A stretch of DNA of 59,667 nt, from the NCBI GenBank assembly GCA_024695935.1, contig JAILHH010000026.1:1-59667 (forward strand), given 5' to 3'. This DNA is from Acetatifactor sp. Its GTDB lineage: Bacteria > Bacillota > Clostridia > Lachnospirales > Lachnospiraceae. Positions 42,391 through 51,226 of this stretch are shown here, piece after piece; within the stretch, counting starts at the first letter, position 1, and every line of letters starts with the position of its first letter. Both the position numbers and the translations under genes were made by a program. The notes below the pieces were generated by a model. The model did no database searches and was not told the origin of the DNA. It saw only the letters and a list, made by a program, of their open reading frames with translations.

Positions 42391-43674
42391 ATGGCCAAAC
42401 TTGCCGGAAATGAAAAGTTAATAGTGGGACTTGACATTACGGACGAGTACACCCAGCTCAGTTTCCTGGTCTGGGACGGCAATATGGAAAATCTGTCGGA
42501 TATCGTCGGGGGAGAGGATTACAATATCCCGACGGTGCTCTGCAAACGTCCCGAAGTCAATCAATGGTATTACGGTGAGGAGGCTCGCGACTACGCCGAT
42601 GAAAATGACCTGGAGCCCATAACGGGGCTGTATACCATGGCAGTAAAGGGTGAGAGCATCGTGATAGAGGAGAGGGAATATGAAGCGGTTGCGCTGCTTA
42701 CCCTCTTTGTGAGAAGGTCCCTGGGGCTCCTTAGCCAGGTGGCAAATCCGGATAAGGTTCAGGGCTTTATGGTCACTTGCCCGGAGCTTAACCACGAGAG
42801 CCTGGATGTGTTAAAGCAGGTAATGGCGAATTTGCGCATCAAGTGCAAAAACATAGGATTTCAGAGTCATACCGAAAGCTTCTACAGCTATATGGTGCAT
42901 CAGGACAGGGAGCTTTGGATGAAGACGGTGCTTTTGTGCGATTACAAAAATGCGGACATGACGGTGTACCGCATGGAATGTAACAGGCGCACAAAGCCCA
43001 TCGTGGTATTTGTGGACAGGCAGGAGATACCTTTTTCGTCATACTATCCCATTCCTGAAGACGATTATGAAAAAAACAGGAAATTCATACTGTTGGATAA
43101 GGAATTTGCCCTTTTGTCAGAGAGACTGGTAAGCGGTGGCAATATCTCATCTGTATATCTGGTGGGACAGGAATTCGGAGACGGATGGATGAAGGAGTCC
43201 ATCAAGGTTTTGTGCAAGGGCCGCAGAGTTTTCCAGGGCAGCAATCTCTATTGCAAAGGCGCATGCTACGGCATGATGGAGAGACTGTCCGAAAATGATG
43301 AGAACAGGGATCATGTATTCCTTGGAAATGACAAACTAAAAGCCAATGTGGGTATCAGGATCCACAAAAATGGCGAAGAAGTATACATGCCTTTAATGGA
43401 TGCAGGGGTCAACTGGTTTGAAGCGGAAAACGATATCCAGGCCTATATAAACGGCGGAAACAGGATAGAACTTGTGATAACTCCGCTTCTTGGTCAAAAG
43501 GCGAGAAATCATGTTTTAAACCTGAAGGATTTCGGAAGTGGCCTGACCAGGATCAGGATCCGCACTTCAATGAAGGGCGAAAAGACACTTTTGTTTTCCG
43601 CTCAGGATATGGGGCTTGGAGAATTCAGGGAGCCTGTGGTGGGAACCTGGACCGAGGAAATAGAATTGTACTAA
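42391..43674 (+). CDS. DUF5716 family protein, Hsp70/actin-like fold
   Basis: The 427-aa protein fits the DUF5716 family. Its start KLIVGLDITDEYTQLSFLVW resembles the phosphate-1 loop of actin/Hsp70 ATPases. VQGFMVTCPELNHESLDVL resembles the Hsp70 strand ITVPA region, KTVLLCDYKNADMTVY the phosphate-2 loop, and SSVYLVGQEFGDGW the adenosine loop. Key glycines are changed, so ATP binding may be weak. The operon position, 15 bases after the DUF5717 gene, suggests a chaperone-like or filament partner. The fold assignment is inference. Confidence 0.75.
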   Translation: MAKLAGNEKLIVGLDITDEYTQLSFLVWDGNMENLSDIVGGEDYNIPTVLCKRPEVNQWYYGEEARDYADENDLEPITGLYTMAVKGESIVIEEREYEAVALLTLFVRRSLGLLSQVANPDKVQGFMVTCPELNHESLDVLKQVMANLRIKCKNIGFQSHTESFYSYMVHQDRELWMKTVLLCDYKNADMTVYRMECNRRTKPIVVFVDRQEIPFSSYYPIPEDDYEKNRKFILLDKEFALLSERLVSGGNISSVYLVGQEFGDGWMKESIKVLCKGRRVFQGSNLYCKGACYGMMERLSENDENRDHVFLGNDKLKANVGIRIHKNGEEVYMPLMDAGVNWFEAENDIQAYINGGNRIELVITPLLGQKARNHVLNLKDFGSGLTRIRIRTSMKGEKTLLFSAQDMGLGEFREPVVGTWTEEIELY

Positions 43675-43685
43675 AAGGGGATTAA

Positions 43686-44543
43686 ATGGAGAAAACAAGG
43701 CTTTGCCTGAGTGTAGGCGCATATTCAGAAACTCCATATTGTATATCCGGTCTTCAAAAGAGGATCCACAGCATAGAGGAACTGTGTTTTGTCATAAACG
43801 AGAATGCATTCCTCATCGATTCGGGCCTGATGGATGAAAAACTGGTGGAATGGATCGGTTCAAACTTAGGGCTTGAGGATCTGGCAAGGGATCTTCTTAC
43901 CATGGTGAGAAACAAATCCTCCCTCAGTTCCTTTGTGTCCCTCATAATGGATTATGTGGGGCTCTATGATGAAAGCACCGTAAAGCATATCGACAAGGTG
44001 CTAAAGGAAGGGGCAGGTCTCTCGGGACTTGAAAAGAGAAAACGCCAGATAGATTTCATGCTAAATGCCGGAAGCATACTGGCGGCCATCAAACAATACG
44101 AATTGCTCCTTGAAAAATGCGACGAGGAGAACAGACAATCCGCGGATTTTGTGGATAAGATAAAAGCTGCCGTCCTTCACAACGAAGGAGTAGCCTACAC
44201 CAGGATCTTTGATTATGTAAAAGGCGGAGAGTGCTTTAAAAAAGCATATGATTACCAACCGGATCCGGTTCATTACAAGTCATATATCGCCTGCAAGAAG
44301 TTTTCATTGACCGACAGAGAATATCTTGATTTTGTGGCTGAGAATTCTGAAGGGTACGAATATTCGGTATGGCTTGAAAAGAACCTGGTGGATCTGCAGG
44401 TATCATTTAACAGCTCAGATGAGCGTGAAAAGGTAAACAGACTTTTGGACCTTCGCATTGATAAAAAACAGGAGTATTACGAAGAGATAGACAAACTCAC
44501 GGTTCGCTTAAAAGAAATGTACAGACGCGACGTGGCAGAGTGA
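43686..44543 (+). CDS. Helical repeat (TPR-like) protein of unknown function
   Basis: The 285-aa protein has a mixed N-terminus (LCLSVGAYSETPYCISGLQKR) and helical repeats from about residue 110 (LNAGSILAAIKQYELLLEKC, LHNEGVAYTRIFDYVKGGEC), resembling TPR units. No membrane segment. It is the third gene of the DUF5717/DUF5716 operon, 11 bases after the Hsp70-like gene. Not recognised otherwise. Confidence 0.7.
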   Translation: MEKTRLCLSVGAYSETPYCISGLQKRIHSIEELCFVINENAFLIDSGLMDEKLVEWIGSNLGLEDLARDLLTMVRNKSSLSSFVSLIMDYVGLYDESTVKHIDKVLKEGAGLSGLEKRKRQIDFMLNAGSILAAIKQYELLLEKCDEENRQSADFVDKIKAAVLHNEGVAYTRIFDYVKGGECFKKAYDYQPDPVHYKSYIACKKFSLTDREYLDFVAENSEGYEYSVWLEKNLVDLQVSFNSSDEREKVNRLLDLRIDKKQEYYEEIDKLTVRLKEMYRRDVAE

Positions 44544-44557
44544 TTTGGGGAAGAAAA

Positions 44558-45727
44558 ATGGGATTTTTTTCAAGACTTTTCAATACCGCAAAGAGGGAAA
44601 AGACAGAGGACGACTGGGAACAGATCGTCTATTCCCACGACGATGTGGATTTTGACAACGAGATACAGAGGACCAGATATATCACGGGATGCCTGGAACA
44701 GATGGCCGATGCCTCTAAGGAGATCGACCTTTTGTCGGGGGAATATTCCCTGGTCACATCCTATCTGACAGACATTGAGGAAATCGAGGCGCTGCCCTTT
44801 GATGAGAGAGAGAGCATCAATTTCATCGCAAAAAAACTGGATCTTTTGGTGGAGGAAAAGGACAGGCTGCGGGGTCGAAAGACCGTTATCGATGAGTCAA
44901 ACTTCAGACGGCTGTCAGAGCTTGAGGATGATATCGAAGACGGCATCAAAAAGATAAAGGAAGCGGAAGAGTATGATGCCAAGGTAAAGAGCGACCTCCG
45001 GAAACTGGACGGGGAGCGTCATGCATATGAATATCGCAGGGATGAACTTGACAGTATGAGAAGCAATTACAAGGGAATGACCATGATAGTACTGGTGGCA
45101 GTCTTTGTATGTCTTCTCATTATGTTTGTGATGCAGTACGGCCTTCATATGAAGGGGGCGGAAATCGGGATCTTCATAAGTGTTGTGGCGGGAGCCTGTG
45201 CCATCACTTTTATGGCGGTGAAATACATCGATGCTGACAAGGAAGCTCTGAGGGTGGGCAATTCCATCAACAAACTGATATTGCTCCAGAACAAGGTAAA
45301 AATCCGCTATGTGAACAATACAAATCTCCTGGATTATCTGTATCTTAAATTCGGAACCGATTCGGGAAAGAAGCTTGAAAAACAGTGGAAGGTCTATAAT
45401 GACGAAAAGGAACTGAGAAAGATGGCCAGTGAAGCGGAGGCCAGATGCAGATATTATGAGAAAGAACTGGTCTCAAAACTGGCAAATTATCATATAAAGG
45501 ATCCGGGCAGATGGGTGAAGCAGACCAAGGCACTTTTAGACAGAAAAGAAATGGTAGAGATCAGGCATGAACTCATAAAACGCAGACAGAATCTCAGAAA
45601 GCAGATGGATTACAATAAAGAGGTGGCGGATGTGGCCCAGAATGAGGTCAGGTCGGTTGCGGATCAGTATCCCCGTTATGCAAAAGAAATTTTGGAACTG
45701 GTGAGCAAATATGAGACTGCGGATTAG
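44558..45727 (+). CDS. Membrane protein with flanking coiled coils, unknown function
   Basis: Start at 44558 (MGFFSRLFNTAKREKTEDD) follows GGGGAAGAA and overlaps no strong alternative. The 389-aa protein has coiled coil at about 45-170, two membrane helices at about 178-198 and 207-227, and coiled coil at about 270-375. It would sit in the membrane with both long arms in the cytoplasm. It is the last gene of the unknown four-gene operon and probably its membrane anchor. Confidence 0.75.
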   Translation: MGFFSRLFNTAKREKTEDDWEQIVYSHDDVDFDNEIQRTRYITGCLEQMADASKEIDLLSGEYSLVTSYLTDIEEIEALPFDERESINFIAKKLDLLVEEKDRLRGRKTVIDESNFRRLSELEDDIEDGIKKIKEAEEYDAKVKSDLRKLDGERHAYEYRRDELDSMRSNYKGMTMIVLVAVFVCLLIMFVMQYGLHMKGAEIGIFISVVAGACAITFMAVKYIDADKEALRVGNSINKLILLQNKVKIRYVNNTNLLDYLYLKFGTDSGKKLEKQWKVYNDEKELRKMASEAEARCRYYEKELVSKLANYHIKDPGRWVKQTKALLDRKEMVEIRHELIKRRQNLRKQMDYNKEVADVAQNEVRSVADQYPRYAKEILELVSKYETAD

Positions 45728-45737
45728 AAATTTGGGG

Positions 45738-45766
45738 TTGAATTTTTAGCAAAAATCTGTTTATCT
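45738..45766 (+). promoter_or_regulatory. Predicted promoter of the purine genes
   Basis: TTGAAT (45738-45743), 17 bases, TTATCT (45761-45766). The -10 box is weak. Confidence 0.45.
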
Positions 45767-45831
45767 ATTAGGGGAAATACTTGGGGAAAATGAGGAAGTT
45801 ACAATTTTTTAATACGAAAGGGATTATGAAC

Positions 45832-46713
45832 ATGAGCGCACAGGAAATGAAGCCCATCAAAGAGGGAAAGGTCAGAGAGATCTACGATAACGGCGACAAC
45901 CTTATCATGGTTGCCACAGACAGGATCAGTTGTTTTGATGTGATCCTTCACAACATCGTTACCAAAAAAGGTACGGTTCTCACACAGATGTCTAAATTCT
46001 GGTTTGATTTCACAAAGGATATCGTTCCCAACCATATGATTTCGGTTGATGTAAATGATATGCCCGAGTTTTTCAGACAGGAAAGATTCGACGGAAATTC
46101 CATGATGTGTAAGAAACTTAATATGCTCCCTGTTGAGTGTATCGTAAGAGGATATATCACCGGAAGCGGCTGGGCAAGCTATGTAAAGACCGGTGAAGTA
46201 TGCGGTATCAAGCTTCCCGAAGGATTAAAGGAATCGGACAAACTGCCCGAGCCCATCTACACACCTTCCACAAAGGCTGAGATCGGTGACCATGACGAAA
46301 ATATTTCCTATGAAGACAGCGTAAAATATCTGGAGAAGAGATTCCCCGGAAAAGGCGAGGAATATGCTTCAAAGCTTCGTGATCTGACCCTTAAGATATA
46401 CAAAAAATGTGCTGATTATGCTCTTACAAAGGGAATCATAATCGCTGATACAAAATTCGAGTTCGGTCTGGACGAGGACGGCAACATGGTTCTTGGCGAT
46501 GAGGTCCTCACTCCCGACAGTTCAAGATTCTGGCCCGTTGAAGGATACGAGGCAGGCCACTCACAGCCTTCTTTTGACAAACAGTTCGCAAGAGACTGGC
46601 TGAAGGCAAATCCCGATAATGACTGGACATTGCCTCAGGATATCGTTGACAAGACCATCGACAAATATCTGCAGGGATATGAGATGCTTACGGGAAGTAA
46701 GCTGGACAAATAA
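45832..46713 (+). CDS. purC: SAICAR synthase
   Basis: Start at 45832 (MSAQEMKPIKEGKVREIY) has AAAGGG at correct spacing; ATG at 45826 is possible. The 293-aa protein shows EGKVREIYDNGDNLIMVATDRISCFD, PVECIVRGYITGSGW, DTKFEFGLDEDG and LTPDSSRFWP. This is the longer PurC form. It joins aspartate to CAIR in purine synthesis. purB, the next pathway enzyme, follows 20 bases later. Confidence 0.95.
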   Translation: MSAQEMKPIKEGKVREIYDNGDNLIMVATDRISCFDVILHNIVTKKGTVLTQMSKFWFDFTKDIVPNHMISVDVNDMPEFFRQERFDGNSMMCKKLNMLPVECIVRGYITGSGWASYVKTGEVCGIKLPEGLKESDKLPEPIYTPSTKAEIGDHDENISYEDSVKYLEKRFPGKGEEYASKLRDLTLKIYKKCADYALTKGIIIADTKFEFGLDEDGNMVLGDEVLTPDSSRFWPVEGYEAGHSQPSFDKQFARDWLKANPDNDWTLPQDIVDKTIDKYLQGYEMLTGSKLDK

Positions 46714-46733
46714 TCGAATCGAAAGGAAATATC

Positions 46734-48185
46734 ATGAGTACAGACGTTTATCAGACTCCGCTTGCTGAGAGATACGCCAGCAAGGAGATGCAATATATTT
46801 TTTCACCTGATATGAAATTCCGCACCTGGAGAAGACTCTGGATCGCTCTTGCGGAGACAGAAAAAGAGCTTGGTCTTTCACAGGACGGAAAGCCTGTTAT
46901 CACCGATGAGCAGATCGAGGAATTAAAGGCTCACAAGGATGATATCAATTATGATGTGGCAAAGGCCAGAGAAAAGGTGGTACGCCACGATGTAATGAGC
47001 CATGTTTATGCTTACGGTCAGCAGTGTCCCAAGGCTGCGGGAATAATCCACCTTGGAGCAACCAGTTGTTATGTCGGAGACAATACGGATATCATTGTCA
47101 TGACAGAGGGCCTTAAGCTTGTAAAAAAGAAGCTTGTGAGCGTAATGAAGGAACTGGCTGATTTTGCAGACAAATACAAAGCTCAGCCCACCCTTGCTTT
47201 TACACATTTCCAGCCCGCTCAGCCCACATCCGTGGGAAAGAGAGCAACGCTCTGGCTTCAGGAGTTCTATCTTGATTTCGAAGATCTCTGCTATGTACTT
47301 GACGGCATGAAGCTTCTCGGAAGCAAGGGAACAACAGGAACACAGGCATCTTTCCTCGAACTCTTTAACGGGGATCAGGAGACCATCGACAAGATCGATC
47401 CCATGATCGCAGCAAAGATGGGATTTAAGGAGTGCTTCCCTGTTTCAGGACAGACATACTCCAGAAAAGTAGATACAAGAGTTGCAAACGTACTGGCAGG
47501 TATTGCGGCTTCAGCTCACAAGATGAGCAATGATATCAGACTTCTCCAGCACCTAAAAGAGGTGGAGGAGCCCTTCGAAAAGAACCAGATCGGTTCATCC
47601 GCAATGGCTTATAAGAGAAATCCCATGAGAAGTGAGAGGATCGCTTCTCTGTCAAGATATGTCATGATAGATGCATTAAATCCCGCCATCACTTCGGCGA
47701 CTCAGTGGTTTGAGAGAACTCTCGACGACTCTGCAAACAAGAGAATGTCCATTCCCGAGGCATTTCTTGCAATTGACGGTGTGCTGGATCTGTGTCTTAA
47801 CGTGGTTGACGGACTTGTGGTTTATCCCAAGGTTATCGAGAAGCATATGCTGGCAGAGCTACCGTTTATGGCTACAGAGAATATCATGATGGATGCCGTT
47901 AAGATGGGTGGAAACCGTCAGGAACTTCACGAGAGAATCCGTGAACTTTCCATGGAGGCAGGTAAGACCGTTAAGGTTGAGGGAAAAGAGAACAATCTGC
48001 TTGAACTTATCGCAGCTGATCCCGCATTCAATATGTCCCTTGAAGACTTAAAGAAGAGCATGGATCCCTCAAAATATATAGGTCGAAGCGTAATACAGGT
48101 TGAGAACTTCTTAAAGAATGTCATCAACCCTGTTCTTGATGCAAATAAAGATCTCATCGGAGCAAAGGCAGAGATTAACGTTTAA
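46734..48185 (+). CDS. purB: Adenylosuccinate lyase
   Basis: The 483-aa protein carries the fumarase/aspartase superfamily signature SSAMAYKRNPMRSERI (residues about 288-303), HLGATSCYVGDNTDI and THFQPAQPTSVGKRA. It removes fumarate from SAICAR and from adenylosuccinate, so it serves both the de novo path and the AMP branch with purA. It is preceded by purC. Confidence 0.96.
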   Translation: MSTDVYQTPLAERYASKEMQYIFSPDMKFRTWRRLWIALAETEKELGLSQDGKPVITDEQIEELKAHKDDINYDVAKAREKVVRHDVMSHVYAYGQQCPKAAGIIHLGATSCYVGDNTDIIVMTEGLKLVKKKLVSVMKELADFADKYKAQPTLAFTHFQPAQPTSVGKRATLWLQEFYLDFEDLCYVLDGMKLLGSKGTTGTQASFLELFNGDQETIDKIDPMIAAKMGFKECFPVSGQTYSRKVDTRVANVLAGIAASAHKMSNDIRLLQHLKEVEEPFEKNQIGSSAMAYKRNPMRSERIASLSRYVMIDALNPAITSATQWFERTLDDSANKRMSIPEAFLAIDGVLDLCLNVVDGLVVYPKVIEKHMLAELPFMATENIMMDAVKMGGNRQELHERIRELSMEAGKTVKVEGKENNLLELIAADPAFNMSLEDLKKSMDPSKYIGRSVIQVENFLKNVINPVLDANKDLIGAKAEINV

Positions 48186-48196
48186 AATATTTTAAG

Positions 48197-48230
48197 AGAG
48201 GGAATCGATACCCGGTTCCCTCTTATTATT
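48197..48230 (+). terminator. Weak terminator between purB and the PurF-like gene
   Basis: AGAGGGAATC and GGTTCCCTCT form a stem around GATACCC, followed by TATTATTGTG. The T tail is short, so read-through is likely. Confidence 0.55.
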
Positions 48231-48251
48231 GTGTAAGAAGAGGATAATATA

Positions 48252-49658
48252 ATGGGCGGTTTTTTTGGAGTAGCTTCTGCAGATGACTGCAGATTTGATT
48301 TATTTTTCGGAACGGATTTTCATTCACACTTAGGTACGAGACGTGCCGGAATGGTGACCATAGGTGAGCAGGGATTCAACAAGTCCATTCACAGCATTGA
48401 GAACTCACCTTTCAGAACAAAGTTTGACGGAGAACTGGATCATTTACACGGCAGATACGGAATCGGCTGTATCTCGGACTACGATCCTCAGCCTATCGTG
48501 ATCCGTTCACATCACGGTACATTTGCCATCACCACCGTGGGCAAGATCAACAATGCGGCAGAGCTGGTAAACGGAGTATTAAAAAACTCCGGATATTTCT
48601 TTGAGATGAGTAACGGCGAGATCAATCAGACAGAGCTGGTGGCTGCACTTATCAATCAAAAAGAGAACATGATCGACGGCATTGAGTATGCGCTGGATGT
48701 TATAGACGGATCCTTGTCTTTGCTTTTACTTACAGACAAGGGTATATATGCCGCAAGAGATAAATACGGTCGTACACCCGTTATCCTTGGCAAAAAAGAC
48801 GACGCCAGATGTGCATGTTTTGAGAGCTTTTCGTATCTAAATCTGGGATATCAGGAGGACAGAGAACTGGGCCCCGGAGAGATCGTGGTATTTGACGAAA
48901 AGTCCTGCAAGACATTGGTAAATCCCAATAACAAGAATTTAAAGATCTGTACATTCCTGTGGGTTTATTACGGTTATCCTTCGGCTTCATATGAGGGAGT
49001 AAACGTAGAGCAGATGAGATATAACTGCGGAAAACTCATGGCAAGACGTGACAATGCGACTCCCGATGTGGTTGCGGGTGTACCCGATTCCGGTACAGCC
49101 CATGCGGTCGGATATGCAAATGAGAGCGGGATTCCTTTTTCCAGACCTTTCATCAAATATACACCCACCTGGTCAAGGTCATTTATGCCCACTATCCAGG
49201 AAAAGAGAAACCTGATCGCGCATATGAAGCAGATCCCCGTATATGAGCTTATAAACGGAAAGAGTCTCCTGCTCATCGACGACTCCATCGTCCGCGGAAC
49301 ACAGCTTCGTGAGACTACAGAGTACCTTTATGAGGCGGGAGCAAAGGAAGTGCATATCAGACCTGCATGTCCTCCCCTTCTGTTTGGATGTAAGTATCTT
49401 AACTTCTCACGTTCTTCATCCGAGATGGAGCTTATCGCAAGACGTGTCATCGAGGAGCTTGAGGGCGGTCCTGTATCAAAGGAGAGACTTGAGGTTTATG
49501 CCGATCCCGATACAGAGGAATATGCCAAGATGGAAGAGAAGATCTGCGAGAAGCTGAAATTCACTTCACTTAAGTTTAACCGTCTCGATGATATGCTGGA
49601 GGCAGTAGGCATCGACAAGGATAAACTCTGCACATACTGTTGGAACGGAAGAGAATAA
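48252..49658 (+). CDS. Amidophosphoribosyltransferase-like protein lacking the N-terminal catalytic Cys
   Basis: The 468-aa protein has the PurF layout: an N-terminal class II glutaminase-like domain (SHLGTRRAGMVTIGEQGF, HGRYGIGCIS, DGSLSLLLLTDKGIYAARDKYGRTP) and a C-terminal phosphoribosyltransferase domain with PRPP motif LLLIDDSIVRGTQ (near 340). Normal PurF begins MCGIFGV, or with a short propeptide before Cys. This begins MGGFFGV, so the nucleophile is Gly. It cannot use glutamine in the usual way. It may use ammonia, work with another protein, or regulate. It lies among purC, purB and purA. Confidence 0.85.
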   Translation: MGGFFGVASADDCRFDLFFGTDFHSHLGTRRAGMVTIGEQGFNKSIHSIENSPFRTKFDGELDHLHGRYGIGCISDYDPQPIVIRSHHGTFAITTVGKINNAAELVNGVLKNSGYFFEMSNGEINQTELVAALINQKENMIDGIEYALDVIDGSLSLLLLTDKGIYAARDKYGRTPVILGKKDDARCACFESFSYLNLGYQEDRELGPGEIVVFDEKSCKTLVNPNNKNLKICTFLWVYYGYPSASYEGVNVEQMRYNCGKLMARRDNATPDVVAGVPDSGTAHAVGYANESGIPFSRPFIKYTPTWSRSFMPTIQEKRNLIAHMKQIPVYELINGKSLLLIDDSIVRGTQLRETTEYLYEAGAKEVHIRPACPPLLFGCKYLNFSRSSSEMELIARRVIEELEGGPVSKERLEVYADPDTEEYAKMEEKICEKLKFTSLKFNRLDDMLEAVGIDKDKLCTYCWNGRE

Positions 49659-49696
49659 GATGAAATAAGCAAAGCTTATATCTTGTATAATAAATG

Positions 49697-49725
49697 TTGA
49701 TTTTACTTATAGTTAAAACTATGAT
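49697..49725 (+). promoter_or_regulatory. Promoter of purA
   Basis: TTGATT (49697-49702), 17 bases, TATGAT (49720-49725). Transcription should start near 49732, at the base of the hairpin described next. Confidence 0.7.
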
Positions 49726-49731
49726 ATCATA

Positions 49732-49776
49732 AATTCTGTCGGGAGCCCGGAGGGTATCTTCGACAGAATTTTTTTG
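49732..49776 (+). terminator. Hairpin with T run in the purA leader (possible attenuator)
   Basis: AATTCTGTCG (49732-49741) and CGACAGAATT (49761-49770) form a perfect 10-bp stem around a 19-base loop rich in G, followed by a T run. It lies directly at the predicted start of the purA transcript and about 48 bases before the start codon. Confidence 0.65.
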
Positions 49777-49823
49777 CGTGAAAAACGCGGATGCATGAAA
49801 AATGCGGAAAGGTGAGTATCAAT

Positions 49824-51116
49824 ATGGTAAAAGCAGTAGTAGGAGCCAACTGGGGCGACGAAGGAAAAGGAAAGATCACTGATATGCTTGCCAGACAGGC
49901 AGATATCGTAATCCGTTTTCAGGGCGGTGCGAATGCAGGTCATACTATAGTAAATGATTATGGTAAATTTGCACTTCACACATTACCTTCAGGTGTGTTC
50001 TATTCACACACCACCAGCATCATCGGAAACGGTGTGGCACTGAACATTCCGATCCTCTTTAACGAGATCAAATCTATCACGGACAGAAATGTACCCATGC
50101 CCAAGATCTTAATCTCTGACAGAGCTCAGATCGTTATGCCTTATCATATTCTCTTTGACCAGTATGAGGAAGAGAGACTTGGAGGAAAGAGCTTTGGTTC
50201 CACAAAGAGCGGTATCGCACCTTTTTATTCAGATAAATATGCAAAGATCGGTTTCCAGGTAAATGAACTTTTCGATGAGGAAACCTTAAAGGAGAAGGTG
50301 GAGAGAGTTACCACATTAAAGAATGTAATGCTTGAGCATCTCTATCACAAACCTCTTATCGATCCTGCAGAGCTTCTTGAAACTCTCCACGGTTACAGAG
50401 ATATGGTGGCTCCTTATGTATGCGATGTGTCAGCATTCCTTGACAAGGCTTTAAAGGAAGGTAAGACAGTACTCTTAGAGGGTCAGCTTGGAACATTAAA
50501 AGATCCCGATCACGGTATCTATCCCATGGTTACATCTTCTTCAACACTTGCTTCATACGGTGCCATCGGTGCGGGAATCCCTCCCTATGAGATCAAGCAG
50601 ATCGTAACAGTATGCAAGGCTTACTCTTCTGCAGTGGGCGGCGGAGCATTTGTCTCAGAGATCTTCGGAGATGAGGCTGATGAATTAAGACGCAGAGGTG
50701 GAGACGGCGGTGAGTACGGTGCAACAACAGGACGTCCCCGCAGAATGGGATGGTTTGACTGCGTTGCCAGCAAGTACGGATGCAGACTTCAGGGTACAAC
50801 AGATGTGGCTTTCACAGTCCTTGACGTCTTAGGATATCTGGATGAGATACCTGTCTGCGTAGGTTATGATATCGACGGTGAAGTGACAACAGACTTCCCT
50901 GTGACATATAAACTTGAGAAGGCAAAGCCTGTTCTCACAACTTTGCCCGGATGGAAATGCGATATCAGAGGAATCAAGAATTATGAGGATCTTCCCGAAA
51001 ACTGCAGAAACTACATCGAGTTTGTAGAAGAGCATATCGGATATCCCATCACAATGATCTCCAACGGTCCCAGCAGAAACGATATCATCTATCGTGAGAG
51101 TCCGCTCAAGAAATAA
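49824..51116 (+). CDS. purA: Adenylosuccinate synthetase
   Basis: Start at 49824 (MVKAVVGANWGDEGKGKITD) follows GGAAAGGTGAG. The 430-aa protein has the P-loop-like GDEGKGK, FQGGANAGHTIV, LEGQLGTLKDPDHG and TTGRPRRMGWFD. It converts IMP and aspartate to adenylosuccinate using GTP, the first step to AMP; purB completes it. The usual motif WGDEGKGK is intact; the middle shows small differences from the E. coli type. Confidence 0.96.
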   Translation: MVKAVVGANWGDEGKGKITDMLARQADIVIRFQGGANAGHTIVNDYGKFALHTLPSGVFYSHTTSIIGNGVALNIPILFNEIKSITDRNVPMPKILISDRAQIVMPYHILFDQYEEERLGGKSFGSTKSGIAPFYSDKYAKIGFQVNELFDEETLKEKVERVTTLKNVMLEHLYHKPLIDPAELLETLHGYRDMVAPYVCDVSAFLDKALKEGKTVLLEGQLGTLKDPDHGIYPMVTSSSTLASYGAIGAGIPPYEIKQIVTVCKAYSSAVGGGAFVSEIFGDEADELRRRGGDGGEYGATTGRPRRMGWFDCVASKYGCRLQGTTDVAFTVLDVLGYLDEIPVCVGYDIDGEVTTDFPVTYKLEKAKPVLTTLPGWKCDIRGIKNYEDLPENCRNYIEFVEEHIGYPITMISNGPSRNDIIYRESPLKK

Positions 51117-51140
51117 GATTAATAAATGACAAGGATAAAT

Positions 51141-51175
51141 GTCCCACAGTTCTTTAAAGGACTGTGGGATTTTTA
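51141..51175 (+). terminator. Terminator after purA
   Basis: GTCCCACAGT (51141-51150) pairs with ACTGTGGGAT (51161-51170), followed by TTTT. Confidence 0.85.
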
Positions 51176-51226
51176 AAGTGGGCCGGGTGGCACACGATTT
51201 TTACAGGGAGCAGGTAATTAAGGGAA

